The notes beneath the pieces are model-generated. The model saw only the letters and a list, made by a program, of their open reading frames with translations. It did no database searches and was not told the DNA's origin. A program made the position numbers and the translations under genes. From CAZMGV01 sp964565925 (GTDB lineage Bacteria > JAGRBM01 > JAHCIT01): 64,000 bases of DNA. Below are positions 1-7,875 of this stretch, one piece after another (within the stretch, counting starts at the first letter, position 1; each line of letters opens with the position of its first letter). The stretch lies in NCBI GenBank assembly GCA_964565925.1, contig CAZMGV010000005.1, positions 186,001 through 250,000 on the forward strand, given 5' to 3'.

Positions 1-86
1 GCCTTCGCGCCGCAGCCCGAAGCGGCTACCACGCCCGTCACGAGCATAATGTAGAGCAGTGAGAGTGAAATACGTTTGCGGCTCAC
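1..86 (-). CDS. Lipoprotein N-terminus, cut by window edge
   Basis: Read on the reverse strand from a GTG at 86, the frame gives a typical lipoprotein export signal: basic residues R3-K4-R5, a hydrophobic core from about residue 8 to 20, and a lipobox A22-S23-G24-C25. An in-frame stop lies at 93-95, so GTG 86 is the only available start. Only 28 codons are inside the window, so the mature protein and its function are unknown. It is divergent from the lipid kinase gene at 154. The signal peptide is convincing, but so little of the gene is visible that the call stays moderate. Confidence 0.5.
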   Translation of the reverse strand, partial: MSRKRISLSLLYIMLVTGVVAASGCGAK

Positions 87-153
87 GCCCCATTATGTAT
101 ACGATGCCGCCGCTTGAAGCCATATCGATTAGCAAGGCTTCATTCGGGGTGCC

Positions 154-1095
154 GTGGGCGGAATCGGCGTTATTTCCAATCCAAATTCGCGCATGAACCG
201 GCGCCGGCCGGTTATCTGCGAGGAGCTGAAACTGATTATCGGCCCGGACGGCTTTGTCCGGGAGACGAATACCCTTGCCGAGGTGGAAGGGGTCGTGAAG
301 GAGTTCTGCGACCGGGAGATCGAGATCCTGGCGCTGAACGGCGGTGACGGAACGCTCCACCACACGCTCAGCCGGATGATCCCGGTCTACGAGAAGGCGG
401 GCAAGCCGCTCCCCCTGATGGTGCTGCTCTGCGGCGGGACGATGAATACGATCAACCGATCGTTCAAGGGGATGAGCGGATCGCCGAACTCGATCCTGGA
501 CCGGGTCGTCTCCAAATACCGGAAGAAGGACAGATACGCGATCGTCGAGCGGCATACCCTGGAGATCAACGGGCAGGAACACTGCTTTCTCTTCGGGCTG
601 GGACTCGCGGCGTCGTTCCTGAAGCTTTACTACGAAGGCGAGACGACCGGCCCGCTGAAAGCCGCCTACGTGATCGCCCGGACGGTGCTTTCCACGCTGG
701 TCTGGGGGCCCTACGCGCAGCGGATTTTCGCCCGTGTGGAGGCGAGGGTGATCGGCGACGAAATGCCGTCGCCCTACGAGAACTACACGGTCATTCTGGC
801 GTCTACGGTGTCGGAGATCGGGCTCGGGTTCAGCCCCCTTGGCCGGACTCTGTCGGTACCCGGGAAATCCCAGATCATCGCCGCGGCGATCAACCCGCTC
901 GGCATCGTCGGCCAGCTTCCCCGGATATACTTCGGGGAGAAGCTCAAGGGTGCGGTATACGACGAAGTGGTGAAAACCTTCACCATCGACCTCAAGCGCG
1001 ACGGCTATGACTTCATGCTGGACGGCGAGGTGAAGCCCGCTCCCCGGCACATCACCGTAAAAACCGGGCCGCTCATCCAGTTCATCAAATACTGA
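154..1095 (+). CDS. Diacylglycerol kinase family lipid kinase (YegS-like)
   Basis: 313-residue protein of the DAGK catalytic/NAD-kinase-like fold, predicted to phosphorylate a lipid or sphingoid-type substrate with ATP at the inner membrane. The signature GGDGT lies at residues 63-67, followed by HH, and a second glycine-rich segment (LCGGTMN, about 91-97) matches the second nucleotide-binding loop. Length agrees with the YegS/DagK family (about 300). The start is a GTG at 154; an upstream in-frame stop at 130 prevents a longer protein. The C-terminal half is the usual beta-sandwich domain and ends with the DGE motif (about 290) seen in the family. The mtnP gene begins 12 bp downstream, so the two probably share a transcript. 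The exact lipid substrate cannot be read from sequence. Confidence 0.85.
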   Translation: MGGIGVISNPNSRMNRRRPVICEELKLIIGPDGFVRETNTLAEVEGVVKEFCDREIEILALNGGDGTLHHTLSRMIPVYEKAGKPLPLMVLLCGGTMNTINRSFKGMSGSPNSILDRVVSKYRKKDRYAIVERHTLEINGQEHCFLFGLGLAASFLKLYYEGETTGPLKAAYVIARTVLSTLVWGPYAQRIFARVEARVIGDEMPSPYENYTVILASTVSEIGLGFSPLGRTLSVPGKSQIIAAAINPLGIVGQLPRIYFGEKLKGAVYDEVVKTFTIDLKRDGYDFMLDGEVKPAPRHITVKTGPLIQFIKY

Positions 1096-1106
1096 GAGGT
1101 ATACCC

Positions 1107-1961
1107 ATGGCGAAAATCGGCATCATCGGCGGTTCGGGCCTCTACCAGATGGACGGTATTCAGAACGTCCACGAGATCGAAGTGGATACGCCGTTCGGCC
1201 GTCCGAGCGACGCGCTGATAGCGGGTACGCTTGGCGGCAAGGACCTGGTGTTCCTGGCCCGCCACGGACGCGGGCACCGCTACCTCCCGACGGAAGTCCC
1301 CTACCGGGCGAACATCTGGGCGATGAAGAGCGCCGGTGCCGACCGGATATTCGCGGTCTCGGCCGTCGGTTCGCTGAAAGAGGAGATTCACCCCGGTCAT
1401 CTCGTGGTACCGAGACAGTTTATTGACCTCACCAAACATCGGCAGAGCACCTTCTTCGGCGACGGCTGCGTGGCGCATGTCAGCTACGGCGATCCGGTGG
1501 ACGAAACGATGGCGAAGCATCTGGTGAGCGCCGCGAAAGCGCTCGGCCTGACGGTCCACGACGGCGGGGCCTATGTCTGCATGGAGGGGCCGCAGTTCTC
1601 CAGCCGGGCGGAGTCGAACCTCTACCGGTCGTGGAAAGCGGACATTATCGGCATGACGAACGCGACCGAGGCCAAACTGGCCCGGGAGGCGGAGCTGGGA
1701 TACGCGACGCTGGCGCTGTCGACCGACTATGACTGCTGGAAAGAGGAAGAGGTCACCGCCGATCAGGTGGTGGCGGTGCTTCTCGGAAATGCGAAAAACG
1801 CCCAGGCGGTTATCCGCAAGATGCTGGAAACGATCAAGCCGGGCGAGCCGTGCAAGGCCCACGAGGCGCTGAAGACGGCGATCGTGACCGACCCTGCAAC
1901 CATTCCGGTGGAAACGAAACGGCGGCTCGACCCGCTGATCGGCAAATATCTCAGGAAATAA
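1107..1961 (+). CDS. mtnP: S-methyl-5'-thioadenosine phosphorylase
   Basis: 284-residue trimeric-type purine nucleoside phosphorylase, cleaving 5'-methylthioadenosine from polyamine/SAM metabolism into adenine and methylthioribose-1-phosphate. Visible family features are the N-terminal phosphate loop GGSGLY (8-13), RHGRGH near residue 53, PTEVPYRANIWA, the MEGPQFSSRAE block near 158, GMTNATEAKLARE near 178 and STDYDCW near 200. The aspartate in TDYDCW is typical for 6-amino purine (MTA/adenosine) specificity; guanosine/inosine enzymes have asparagine there. ATG at 1107 follows a GAGAGG ribosome site. It sits between the lipid kinase and a PfkB kinase, 17 bp from the latter. Confidence 0.93.
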   Translation: MAKIGIIGGSGLYQMDGIQNVHEIEVDTPFGRPSDALIAGTLGGKDLVFLARHGRGHRYLPTEVPYRANIWAMKSAGADRIFAVSAVGSLKEEIHPGHLVVPRQFIDLTKHRQSTFFGDGCVAHVSYGDPVDETMAKHLVSAAKALGLTVHDGGAYVCMEGPQFSSRAESNLYRSWKADIIGMTNATEAKLAREAELGYATLALSTDYDCWKEEEVTADQVVAVLLGNAKNAQAVIRKMLETIKPGEPCKAHEALKTAIVTDPATIPVETKRRLDPLIGKYLRK

Positions 1962-1978
1962 GCGAGCGAGTGATCACA

Positions 1979-2893
1979 ATGGCGAAGCCTTATGAAATCT
2001 GTGTAGTCGGTTCGGTGGCCCTGGACGATGTGGAAACCCCTGCGGGCAAAGCCAGCAATGCGGTGGGCGGTGCGGCGGTCTATTTCTCGATCGCGGCCAG
2101 CTATTTCACGAAGGTCCGGCTGGTCGGTGTGGCGGGCAGGGATTTTCCGAAGCCGACGCTGGGGCTCCTGAAGAAGCGCAAGATCGATCTGGACGGGCTC
2201 GAGATGACGGAGGGAACGACCTTCCGCTGGAAGGGATCCTACGTGAAGGATCTGAACCAGGCCGAGACGCTGGACACGCAACTCAACGTTTTTGAAACCT
2301 TCGCTCCAAAACTCCCGCCGCACTACCGCGATGCCGACATCGTGTTTCTCGCGAACATCAACCCGGAACTGCAGCTGGACGTGCTGCGGCAGGTGAAAAA
2401 ACCCAAGTTCGTGGCGATGGATACGATGAACCTGTGGATTAACATCGCCCGTCCGCACCTGCTCAAGGTGCTGAAAAAGGTCGATCTGATCTGCATCAAC
2501 GAGGGCGAGGCACGGCTTCTGTCGGGCGAAAGCCAGCTTCCGCTGGCGGCACGCGGGATTCTCAAGATGGGCCCCCAGGCGGTCGTCATCAAGCGGGGTG
2601 AATACGGCGCGAACCTGTTTACCCGGGGGAAGACGTTCTTCGCCCAGCCGGCCTATCCGCTGGAGATCGTTCGCGATCCGACAGGCGCCGGAGACAGCTT
2701 TGCCGGCGGCTTTATCGGCGCGCTGGCCCGGGACCGGTCATTCTCCGACGCATCCATGAAACGGGCGCTGGTCTGGGGCAGTGTTATGGGGTCGTTTGTG
2801 GTGGAAAAGTTCTCGATCGGGGGGACGGCGGAGATACCGCCCAAACAGCTTGGCCGCCGGTTCGACGATTTCGTCCGGTTTACCCGGCTATAG
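1979..2893 (+). CDS. PfkB-family carbohydrate/nucleoside kinase
   Basis: 304-residue ribokinase-fold kinase. The N-terminal glycine pair motif lies in NAVGGAAVYFS (about 27-37), and the C-terminal PfkB signature DPTGAGDSFAGG begins at D233, with D239 as the expected catalytic base. The open frame continues upstream to 1850, but that part overlaps mtnP in another frame and has no family similarity, so ATG 1979 is chosen. It follows mtnP by 17 bp. Pairing of MTA phosphorylase with a PfkB kinase suggests purine-nucleoside or pentose salvage, but the true substrate (adenosine, ribose or another sugar) is not determined by the sequence. Confidence 0.85.
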   Translation: MAKPYEICVVGSVALDDVETPAGKASNAVGGAAVYFSIAASYFTKVRLVGVAGRDFPKPTLGLLKKRKIDLDGLEMTEGTTFRWKGSYVKDLNQAETLDTQLNVFETFAPKLPPHYRDADIVFLANINPELQLDVLRQVKKPKFVAMDTMNLWINIARPHLLKVLKKVDLICINEGEARLLSGESQLPLAARGILKMGPQAVVIKRGEYGANLFTRGKTFFAQPAYPLEIVRDPTGAGDSFAGGFIGALARDRSFSDASMKRALVWGSVMGSFVVEKFSIGGTAEIPPKQLGRRFDDFVRFTRL

Positions 2894-3052
2894 GGCCCTC
2901 CATAAGTGTATTAAATTGACTCCGGGTTCCGCCCGGGGCTACCTTCGCCCGGAAGCACCGGGGGCGGAGGCGCCGGTTCTTCAGGTTTGGGGAAGTCACC
3001 GGAATCTTTCCAGTTTTCGGGAATTTCAACGGCCTGTCCGATTTGAGTACAG

Positions 3053-4834
3053 ATGTTCTCCTGCGATCTGAACCGTGACCATATTGAAGCGAAACCCGAG
3101 CGCGTGGTTTCGCTTATCAAGTCATTGAACAAGATCGACCTGATTCCCCAGGACGGCGGCGACGGCGAGCCCGAACCGACGGAGGCGTTTATCGCCGGTG
3201 TCCAGCGGGCGCAGGACCAGTACGACATCGTCGCCTACCTCTACCATGAGCGGACCCACACGCCCCGGATCTACGTCTGGGAAGACGGCGAGGTGAACCG
3301 CGCGAATTTTGCCGACGTGGAAACCCAGGCGCTCGATTTTATCGAGTCGATGGGTTTCATGATGGACAACACCCAGTTCCGCAAACAGTCGCCGGAGCAG
3401 CGGCAGGAGCTGTTCCAGTCGGTGCCGGTGTTCTTCGAAGGCGGCGGGACATACGGCGAAATGCTCGAGAGCAAGGCCGACCCGTCGCTGCTCGACCTCT
3501 CCGACGATCTCGTGGATCTGGAAGAGAATCCGGACGCGTTCGAGGAAGAGAAAAAGGTCAAGACGGTCGTGGACGTGGATGCGTATGAAAGCCGCGCCGT
3601 CGACAAGAAGCACAACCCGTTTGATGCGCTGGAAACCGGCCCTGCGGGCGACGAACCCGCGAAGAACCCGTTCGACGATTTCGATTCGGGTGCCGGGTCG
3701 GAGTTCGACTCGTCGGCATTCGACGATGTCGCCCAGCCGCCGTCCAAGGCCGCGAAAGCCGCTCCCAAGGCGGCCAAAGCGGCAGCGATGGACACCGCAG
3801 GCGGATCGGTTTCGGAAATGGTCGAGCACCCGGACGAGGAAGCCGGCGCACTGGATGCGCTTTCCGGCGACCTGGATTCCGCGCTGACCGATGACGTGGA
3901 AACCGCCGAGGCGGTGGAAGTCGAGGACCTGCCGGAAACGGATGAGATCGCCAACGCGGAGGACGTCGAAGACATCGCGGAAGTGACGTCGATTCCTCCG
4001 GCTGCCGCTGCGGAAGAGTCCGACGGGATCGAGATCGCGTTCGACGAGCCGGAGCCGCCGCCCGTCAAGAAGGCGCCTCCGAAGCCGATCCCGATTCCAA
4101 TCCCCTTGCCGAAGGCCTCCAAGCCGAAGGGCCCTCCGCTCGAACCGCCCGCCGCGCGCGCCGCAGGTGACGACGCGGTGGACTTCGGAGAGATCGGCGA
4201 CGAGTCGCTGAGCATGGGCGGCGGCGCGGATTTCGGGCAGTTCCTGGAAGAGAAGGACAAGCCCAAAGGCAAGAAGGCCGCCGCACACGACGACGATTTC
4301 GACGCGATCGCTTCGGACGGTTCGCCGGACGCCGGCGACCTGACGGCGGACACGGACGACTTCGTGGGGACCGAGACGCCCGAAGAGACTCCCGGGTCGG
4401 CCGAAGACCTGTTCGGTGACGGGGACGACCTGGCTGCGGATCTGGACAAGTCGCTGGATGACATCCTGTCGGGCCCGCCGGCCCCCAAGCACGCTGCCGC
4501 TGCCGCGCCCGAAGCGGCTGAAGAAGTTCTCGACGACGCGGACCTTGGCATGCAGTCGCCGGAAGCCCCCCTGGAAGCCGATACGGCGATAGGTGGCGGT
4601 GGCGGGAACGGCGGGGTCGAGATCGATTTCTCTGCGGACGAACCGGCGGATATTTCGGTGACGCCAAAAGAGCCCGCGCCGGAACCGGTAAAGCCGGAAC
4701 CGGCAGTTGCGGCCGCCGCGGTACCGGAGCCGGTCGCAGCGGCCCCGGCTCCGCAGGCGGCAGTTCCCCAGCTGTCGGCAGAGGAGCGTGCGGCCCGGCT
4801 CGGGATTTACGGAAAACTATTCGCTACCCTCTAG
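3053..4834 (+). CDS. Unknown protein, folded N-terminus plus long acidic disordered region
   Basis: 593 residues, not recognised. Residues 1 to about 135 look globular, with mixed charge, several aromatics and segments such as RIYVWEDGE and FIESMGFMMDN. From about 140 to 575 the protein is dominated by Asp, Glu, Ala and Pro, with lysine-alanine and proline-lysine stretches (about 225-240 and 335-360), as expected of an intrinsically disordered tail. A short ordered ending follows (LSAEERAARLGIYGKLF). No signal peptide or membrane segment is seen, so it is probably cytoplasmic. It heads an apparent operon with a PilW/Tgl-like TPR lipoprotein and a RodZ-like protein, hinting at a cell-envelope or pilus role. 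ATG 3053 lies just after the last in-frame stop region; no strong ribosome site is seen. Confidence 0.7.
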   Translation: MFSCDLNRDHIEAKPERVVSLIKSLNKIDLIPQDGGDGEPEPTEAFIAGVQRAQDQYDIVAYLYHERTHTPRIYVWEDGEVNRANFADVETQALDFIESMGFMMDNTQFRKQSPEQRQELFQSVPVFFEGGGTYGEMLESKADPSLLDLSDDLVDLEENPDAFEEEKKVKTVVDVDAYESRAVDKKHNPFDALETGPAGDEPAKNPFDDFDSGAGSEFDSSAFDDVAQPPSKAAKAAPKAAKAAAMDTAGGSVSEMVEHPDEEAGALDALSGDLDSALTDDVETAEAVEVEDLPETDEIANAEDVEDIAEVTSIPPAAAAEESDGIEIAFDEPEPPPVKKAPPKPIPIPIPLPKASKPKGPPLEPPAARAAGDDAVDFGEIGDESLSMGGGADFGQFLEEKDKPKGKKAAAHDDDFDAIASDGSPDAGDLTADTDDFVGTETPEETPGSAEDLFGDGDDLAADLDKSLDDILSGPPAPKHAAAAAPEAAEEVLDDADLGMQSPEAPLEADTAIGGGGGNGGVEIDFSADEPADISVTPKEPAPEPVKPEPAVAAAAVPEPVAAAPAPQAAVPQLSAEERAARLGIYGKLFATL

Positions 4835-4872
4835 GTCTTTGCCGGGGATATCCCGGCAGACAGGAACATGAT

Positions 4873-5736
4873 TTGGTGACTCGTACTGACAAGCGTATTC
4901 CCGGCCGGCTGCTCATCGTGGCGGCGGCGGTGCTTCTTTTTACCGGCTGTGCCGACAAGGAGAAGGAAAAGCAGAAGGCCCTGTCGGTCAAGGAGTTCTG
5001 CTCGGAGCTGTTCCTGAAAGGGGAGTTCCCGTCGGCGCTCACCCGGTGTCTGGAGGCCGAACGGCTGGCGCCGGAAGATGCCGACGTGCAGCTTCTGCTC
5101 GGGCTAATCTACCGCGGGATGCGGAACTTCCCGGAAGCGATCAACCGGATGAACAAGGCCGTGGAGCTGAAGGCCGATCTTCCCGAGGCGTACACGAACC
5201 TCGGGATCATGTATTCGGAAACCGGGCGCGCGCAGGAGGCCATCGAGGCGTTCGACAAGGCGCTGTCGTTCCCGTTCTATACCAAGCCGGATCTGGTCCA
5301 TATCAACAAGTGCGAGGTGTTCCTGCGCGTCAAGGATTACAAGCATGCGCTGGACTCCTGCCGCGCGGCGACGCTGTCCAACCGGGCGTCCTGGGAAGGC
5401 CATATGAAAACGGGCGACGTCCTGTTCGCCATGGACCGGGTGCCGGAAGCGATCGACGAATACGAGACGGCGATCCGCCACGGACCGAAATTCCCCCAGC
5501 CGTATTACCAGCTGGGGCTTCTGTACATGAACCGGAAGGACTATCCGAAGGCCTGCGAGAACTACTTCAGGGTCCGCGAGATTTCAGGTGATTCGGAAAT
5601 CGGCGACAAGGCGATCCGCTACATCAAGCAGCTGGCGTGCAAGGAGCCCTCGAAAGAGGATGCCAAGCTTCCACCGAAGCTGAACCTGGATCATCTGGAA
5701 AAAGACAGAAAAAACTCGGCCAAAGGCGCGCGGTAA
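4873..5736 (+). CDS. TPR lipoprotein, PilW/PilF/Tgl-like
   Basis: 287-residue exported lipoprotein: hydrophobic core LLIVAAAVLLF and lipobox F-T-G-C ending at about residue 26, followed by a charged linker and about six tetratricopeptide repeats (about 35-245). Several have the characteristic spacing, for example EAYTNLGIMYSETGRAQEAI and QPYYQLGLLYMNRKDY. In type IV pilus systems such outer-membrane TPR lipoproteins (PilW/PilF/Tgl) are needed for secretin assembly. The match here is in architecture and length, so the pilotin role is inferred. The start is TTG 4873 (GTG 4876 is possible), behind an AGGA. Spacing to the upstream gene is 38 bp and to the RodZ-like gene 12 bp. The C-terminal 40 residues are lysine-rich. 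Confidence 0.8.
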   Translation: MVTRTDKRIPGRLLIVAAAVLLFTGCADKEKEKQKALSVKEFCSELFLKGEFPSALTRCLEAERLAPEDADVQLLLGLIYRGMRNFPEAINRMNKAVELKADLPEAYTNLGIMYSETGRAQEAIEAFDKALSFPFYTKPDLVHINKCEVFLRVKDYKHALDSCRAATLSNRASWEGHMKTGDVLFAMDRVPEAIDEYETAIRHGPKFPQPYYQLGLLYMNRKDYPKACENYFRVREISGDSEIGDKAIRYIKQLACKEPSKEDAKLPPKLNLDHLEKDRKNSAKGAR

Positions 5737-5748
5737 GGAATCAACGGT

Positions 5749-6948
5749 TTGGAATCCGAAAACAGCAGTCCCGTTGATGAAGGCCGGTTGACGCCCATGG
5801 GGCGGATCGGCCAGCGGCTCAGATCCGCCCGGGAGGGCCTGGGGCTTTCCGTCCGCGACATCTCGGACCAGATCCGCGTAAGGGTTGTGCTGCTGGAGTC
5901 GCTGGAGGCGGGCCGGCGCGACGAGCTTCCGGCCGACGTCTTCGTCAGGGGTTTCGTCAAGTCATATGCGCGGGCCGTCAGCATCGACGTGGACGAAATG
6001 AAGGCCGATCTGGAGAAGGCGTTCGGTGCGCCGCTCACCACGGCGGTGGCTCCCGCGGCGTCCGTAACTCCTGAGTCGCGTATCCAGTCGATTCCGACGC
6101 TGAAGGCGAACAAGCCGCATCCCTATACCGTGCAGAATCAGCTCCGGGGCCGGATCGCATTTGCCGTCATTCTGGCCGTGATCGTGGCGGTTATCGCCGT
6201 CACCCAGTACATGGGCTCGGAAACGGAATCCGTAAAGGTTGCGCCCACTCCGAAACCTGCCCAGACGCAGGCCAGCGGAGGCGGGATCGAACCGCTGCCC
6301 GCCGATGTCGTTCCGCCGCCAGCCGCCGCGCCTGCCGAAGAAGGCGCGCTGGGCGAGGGCGCGGCCGATGCGGCCGCATCACCAGACAAGGCAGCGCCGG
6401 GTACAGCGGTTTCAGGCACGGCAACTGACAAACCGGCCGATACGGCCGCGGCCGGAAGTCCTGCCGCTCCGTCTGCAGCGTCAGCGCAGCCGGCGGGCCA
6501 GATGGCCGGTCAGACGGCCGGTCAGGCACCGGCTGCGGAAAAGAAACCGGAAGCCGAGGCGAATACGCCATCTGCTGCGTCAGCGGTTAATGCAACCGCG
6601 CCTGTCGCTGCCCCCGTTCCTCCACCTGCTAGGACCGAAGCGCCGAAGAAGCCCGAAGAGCCGAAAAAGAACGACCTGAAACCCAGGGCCCCGGTCGTCG
6701 CGGGATTCGGCGCCCGGAGCGTGAGCGTCAAGGCCAAGGGCGAGAGCTGGATCATCATCTATCAGGATCACAAGGTTATTTATAACCGTCTGATGCGGGC
6801 CGGCGAGGAGCTTGAGTACCGGTTTGAAGGGGCCGCCGAGCTGACGGCGGGTAATCCGGCGGAGGTGGAAGTGACCGTGGACGGGCAGCCTGCGCCGGCG
6901 TTCCGCAAGCGGAGTTCCCCCAGCCGGATCAAGCTCCAGACCCCGTAG
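5749..6948 (+). CDS. RodZ-like membrane HTH protein
   Basis: 399 residues in RodZ order: N-terminal helix-turn-helix of the HTH_25 type (about 17-80, with GLSVRDISDQIRV and the conserved LPADVFVRGFVKSYA), one transmembrane helix (about 136-154), a long Ala/Pro/Glu periplasmic linker (160-315) and a C-terminal DUF4115-like beta domain (about 320-395, including WIIIYQD). RodZ binds MreB from the cytoplasmic side and helps set rod shape. The linker contains two copies of a 12-bp repeat (6499-6522) coding for alternating Gly-Gln/Ala-Gly. The start is TTG 5749, 9 bp after AAGGA. It is last in the operon with the TPR lipoprotein, an arrangement reminiscent of pilW-rodZ neighbourhoods. Confidence 0.85.
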   Translation: MESENSSPVDEGRLTPMGRIGQRLRSAREGLGLSVRDISDQIRVRVVLLESLEAGRRDELPADVFVRGFVKSYARAVSIDVDEMKADLEKAFGAPLTTAVAPAASVTPESRIQSIPTLKANKPHPYTVQNQLRGRIAFAVILAVIVAVIAVTQYMGSETESVKVAPTPKPAQTQASGGGIEPLPADVVPPPAAAPAEEGALGEGAADAAASPDKAAPGTAVSGTATDKPADTAAAGSPAAPSAASAQPAGQMAGQTAGQAPAAEKKPEAEANTPSAASAVNATAPVAAPVPPPARTEAPKKPEEPKKNDLKPRAPVVAGFGARSVSVKAKGESWIIIYQDHKVIYNRLMRAGEELEYRFEGAAELTAGNPAEVEVTVDGQPAPAFRKRSSPSRIKLQTP

Positions 6949-7002
6949 GAATGGGGCTACGGCCGAAAACGTGCGGAATATCACGGTGTTGCGGGGTGGT
7001 GT

Positions 7003-7024
7003 TTATCAAGTTTCTGTTTGATAA
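7003..7024. promoter_or_regulatory. Inverted repeat TTATCAA-N8-TTGATAA upstream of CRP-like gene
   Basis: Perfect 7-bp arms (7003-7009 and 7018-7024) separated by 8 bp lie 95 bp before the CRP/FNR-family ATG at 7120, in the 171-bp gap after the RodZ-like gene. No run of T follows, so it does not look like a terminator. It could be an operator, possibly autoregulatory. The half-sites are in opposite orientation to a classical FNR box (TTGAT-N4-ATCAA), so it is not called as one. Confidence 0.35.
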
Positions 7025-7119
7025 GGGCCGGATAATTGTGATACCGAGTCTGTACAAGCTTGATGAAGCGAGTTGTCCTTCAGGGTTTAAGCAGGGAATT
7101 CGGGGGTCGTTGCGGAAAC

Positions 7120-7782
7120 ATGGATGATCGGACCAAAGCCGAGCTTCTGAAAAGAGTCTCGATTTTCGCCGACTTGACGGATGACCAGATTGAAAATCTG
7201 GTCCGGCTGGTGGCCGTCCGCGAGTATCCCAAGGATACGCCTATTATCCATCGCATGGATCCGGGCGATTCGATGTTTATCATCGCGAACGGCCGGGTGA
7301 AGGTTTCCCTCTACGGTGAAGACGGACGCGAGATCATCCTGTCCAGCCTGGCCAAGGGCGATTTCTTCGGAGAAATGTCGCTGCTCGACCAGGAGCCGCG
7401 CAGCGCCGACGTGACGACCAAGGACGATTCGATCCTTCTGCAGCTCAAGCGCGAGGATTTCGTCGGTCATATCAAGGACAACGCCTCGGTGGCGCTGAAC
7501 ATCCTCGCGGAAATGAGCCGTCGCCTGCGGCGCGCCGACGAGAAGATCGGCAATCTGGTGCTTCTGGACGTCTACGGACGGGTGGCCCGGGTACTGCTGG
7601 AAATCTCCCAGAACGAAGGCGTCGTCACCGACGAAGGCATCGTGATCGAGAACCGCCCGACGCATCAGGAAATCGCGTCGATGATCGGCACGTCGCGGGA
7701 AACCGTTTCGCGCGTGCTGTCGGATCTTTCCAAGGACGGATACATCCGCATCCATGGCAAGAAGATCGTCCTCAAGGGCTGA
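7120..7782 (+). CDS. CRP/FNR-family transcriptional regulator
   Basis: 220 residues in two domains. The cyclic-nucleotide-binding jelly roll spans about 10-125 and has a phosphate-binding cassette GDFFGEMSLLDQEPRSADV with the diagnostic E84 and R94, consistent with cAMP/cGMP binding. A dimerisation helix follows (about 125-160), then a winged helix (about 165-218) with recognition helix SRETVSRVL. There are no N-terminal cysteines for an Fe-S cluster, so it is CRP-type rather than FNR-type. A longer frame from 7060 exists, but it adds 20 non-conserved residues and has no ribosome site, so ATG 7120 is preferred. The gene stands alone between the RodZ-like gene and glpX, with an inverted repeat upstream. 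Confidence 0.88.
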   Translation: MDDRTKAELLKRVSIFADLTDDQIENLVRLVAVREYPKDTPIIHRMDPGDSMFIIANGRVKVSLYGEDGREIILSSLAKGDFFGEMSLLDQEPRSADVTTKDDSILLQLKREDFVGHIKDNASVALNILAEMSRRLRRADEKIGNLVLLDVYGRVARVLLEISQNEGVVTDEGIVIENRPTHQEIASMIGTSRETVSRVLSDLSKDGYIRIHGKKIVLKG

Positions 7783-7852
7783 TCGGCCCCGTCCCGTCGT
7801 CAATCCGGTAAAGATTGCTTCCCGTGACCGGGATGCGCTAACGGCTGCCTGT

Positions 7853-7864
7853 ACCTCCGGAGGT
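7853..7864. promoter_or_regulatory. 12-bp palindrome containing the glpX ribosome site
   Basis: ACCTCCGGAGGT is a perfect palindrome; its right half is the GGAGG Shine-Dalgarno sequence 12 bp before the glpX ATG. In RNA the CCUCC half could pair with the GGAGG of the same or another molecule, so it may modulate translation, or it may be coincidental. No larger structure was recognised in the 93-bp leader. Confidence 0.25.
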
Positions 7865-7875
7865 CATTGAACCCT

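Noticed and set aside
1850..1978. Longer N-terminus for the PfkB kinase
   Set aside because: It overlaps mtnP in another frame, with composition of a shadow translation; ATG 1979 begins the conserved kinase fold.
3122..4492. 456-codon reverse open frame opposite the acidic protein gene at 3053
   Set aside because: Arg/Val/Gly-rich complement of an Asp/Glu/Ala-rich coding strand; the forward frame has operon context and a plausible fold at its N-terminus.
7003..7024. FNR box
   Set aside because: Half-sites are oriented TTATCAA...TTGATAA with 8-bp spacing, not TTGAT-N4-ATCAA, so only a generic inverted repeat is reported.
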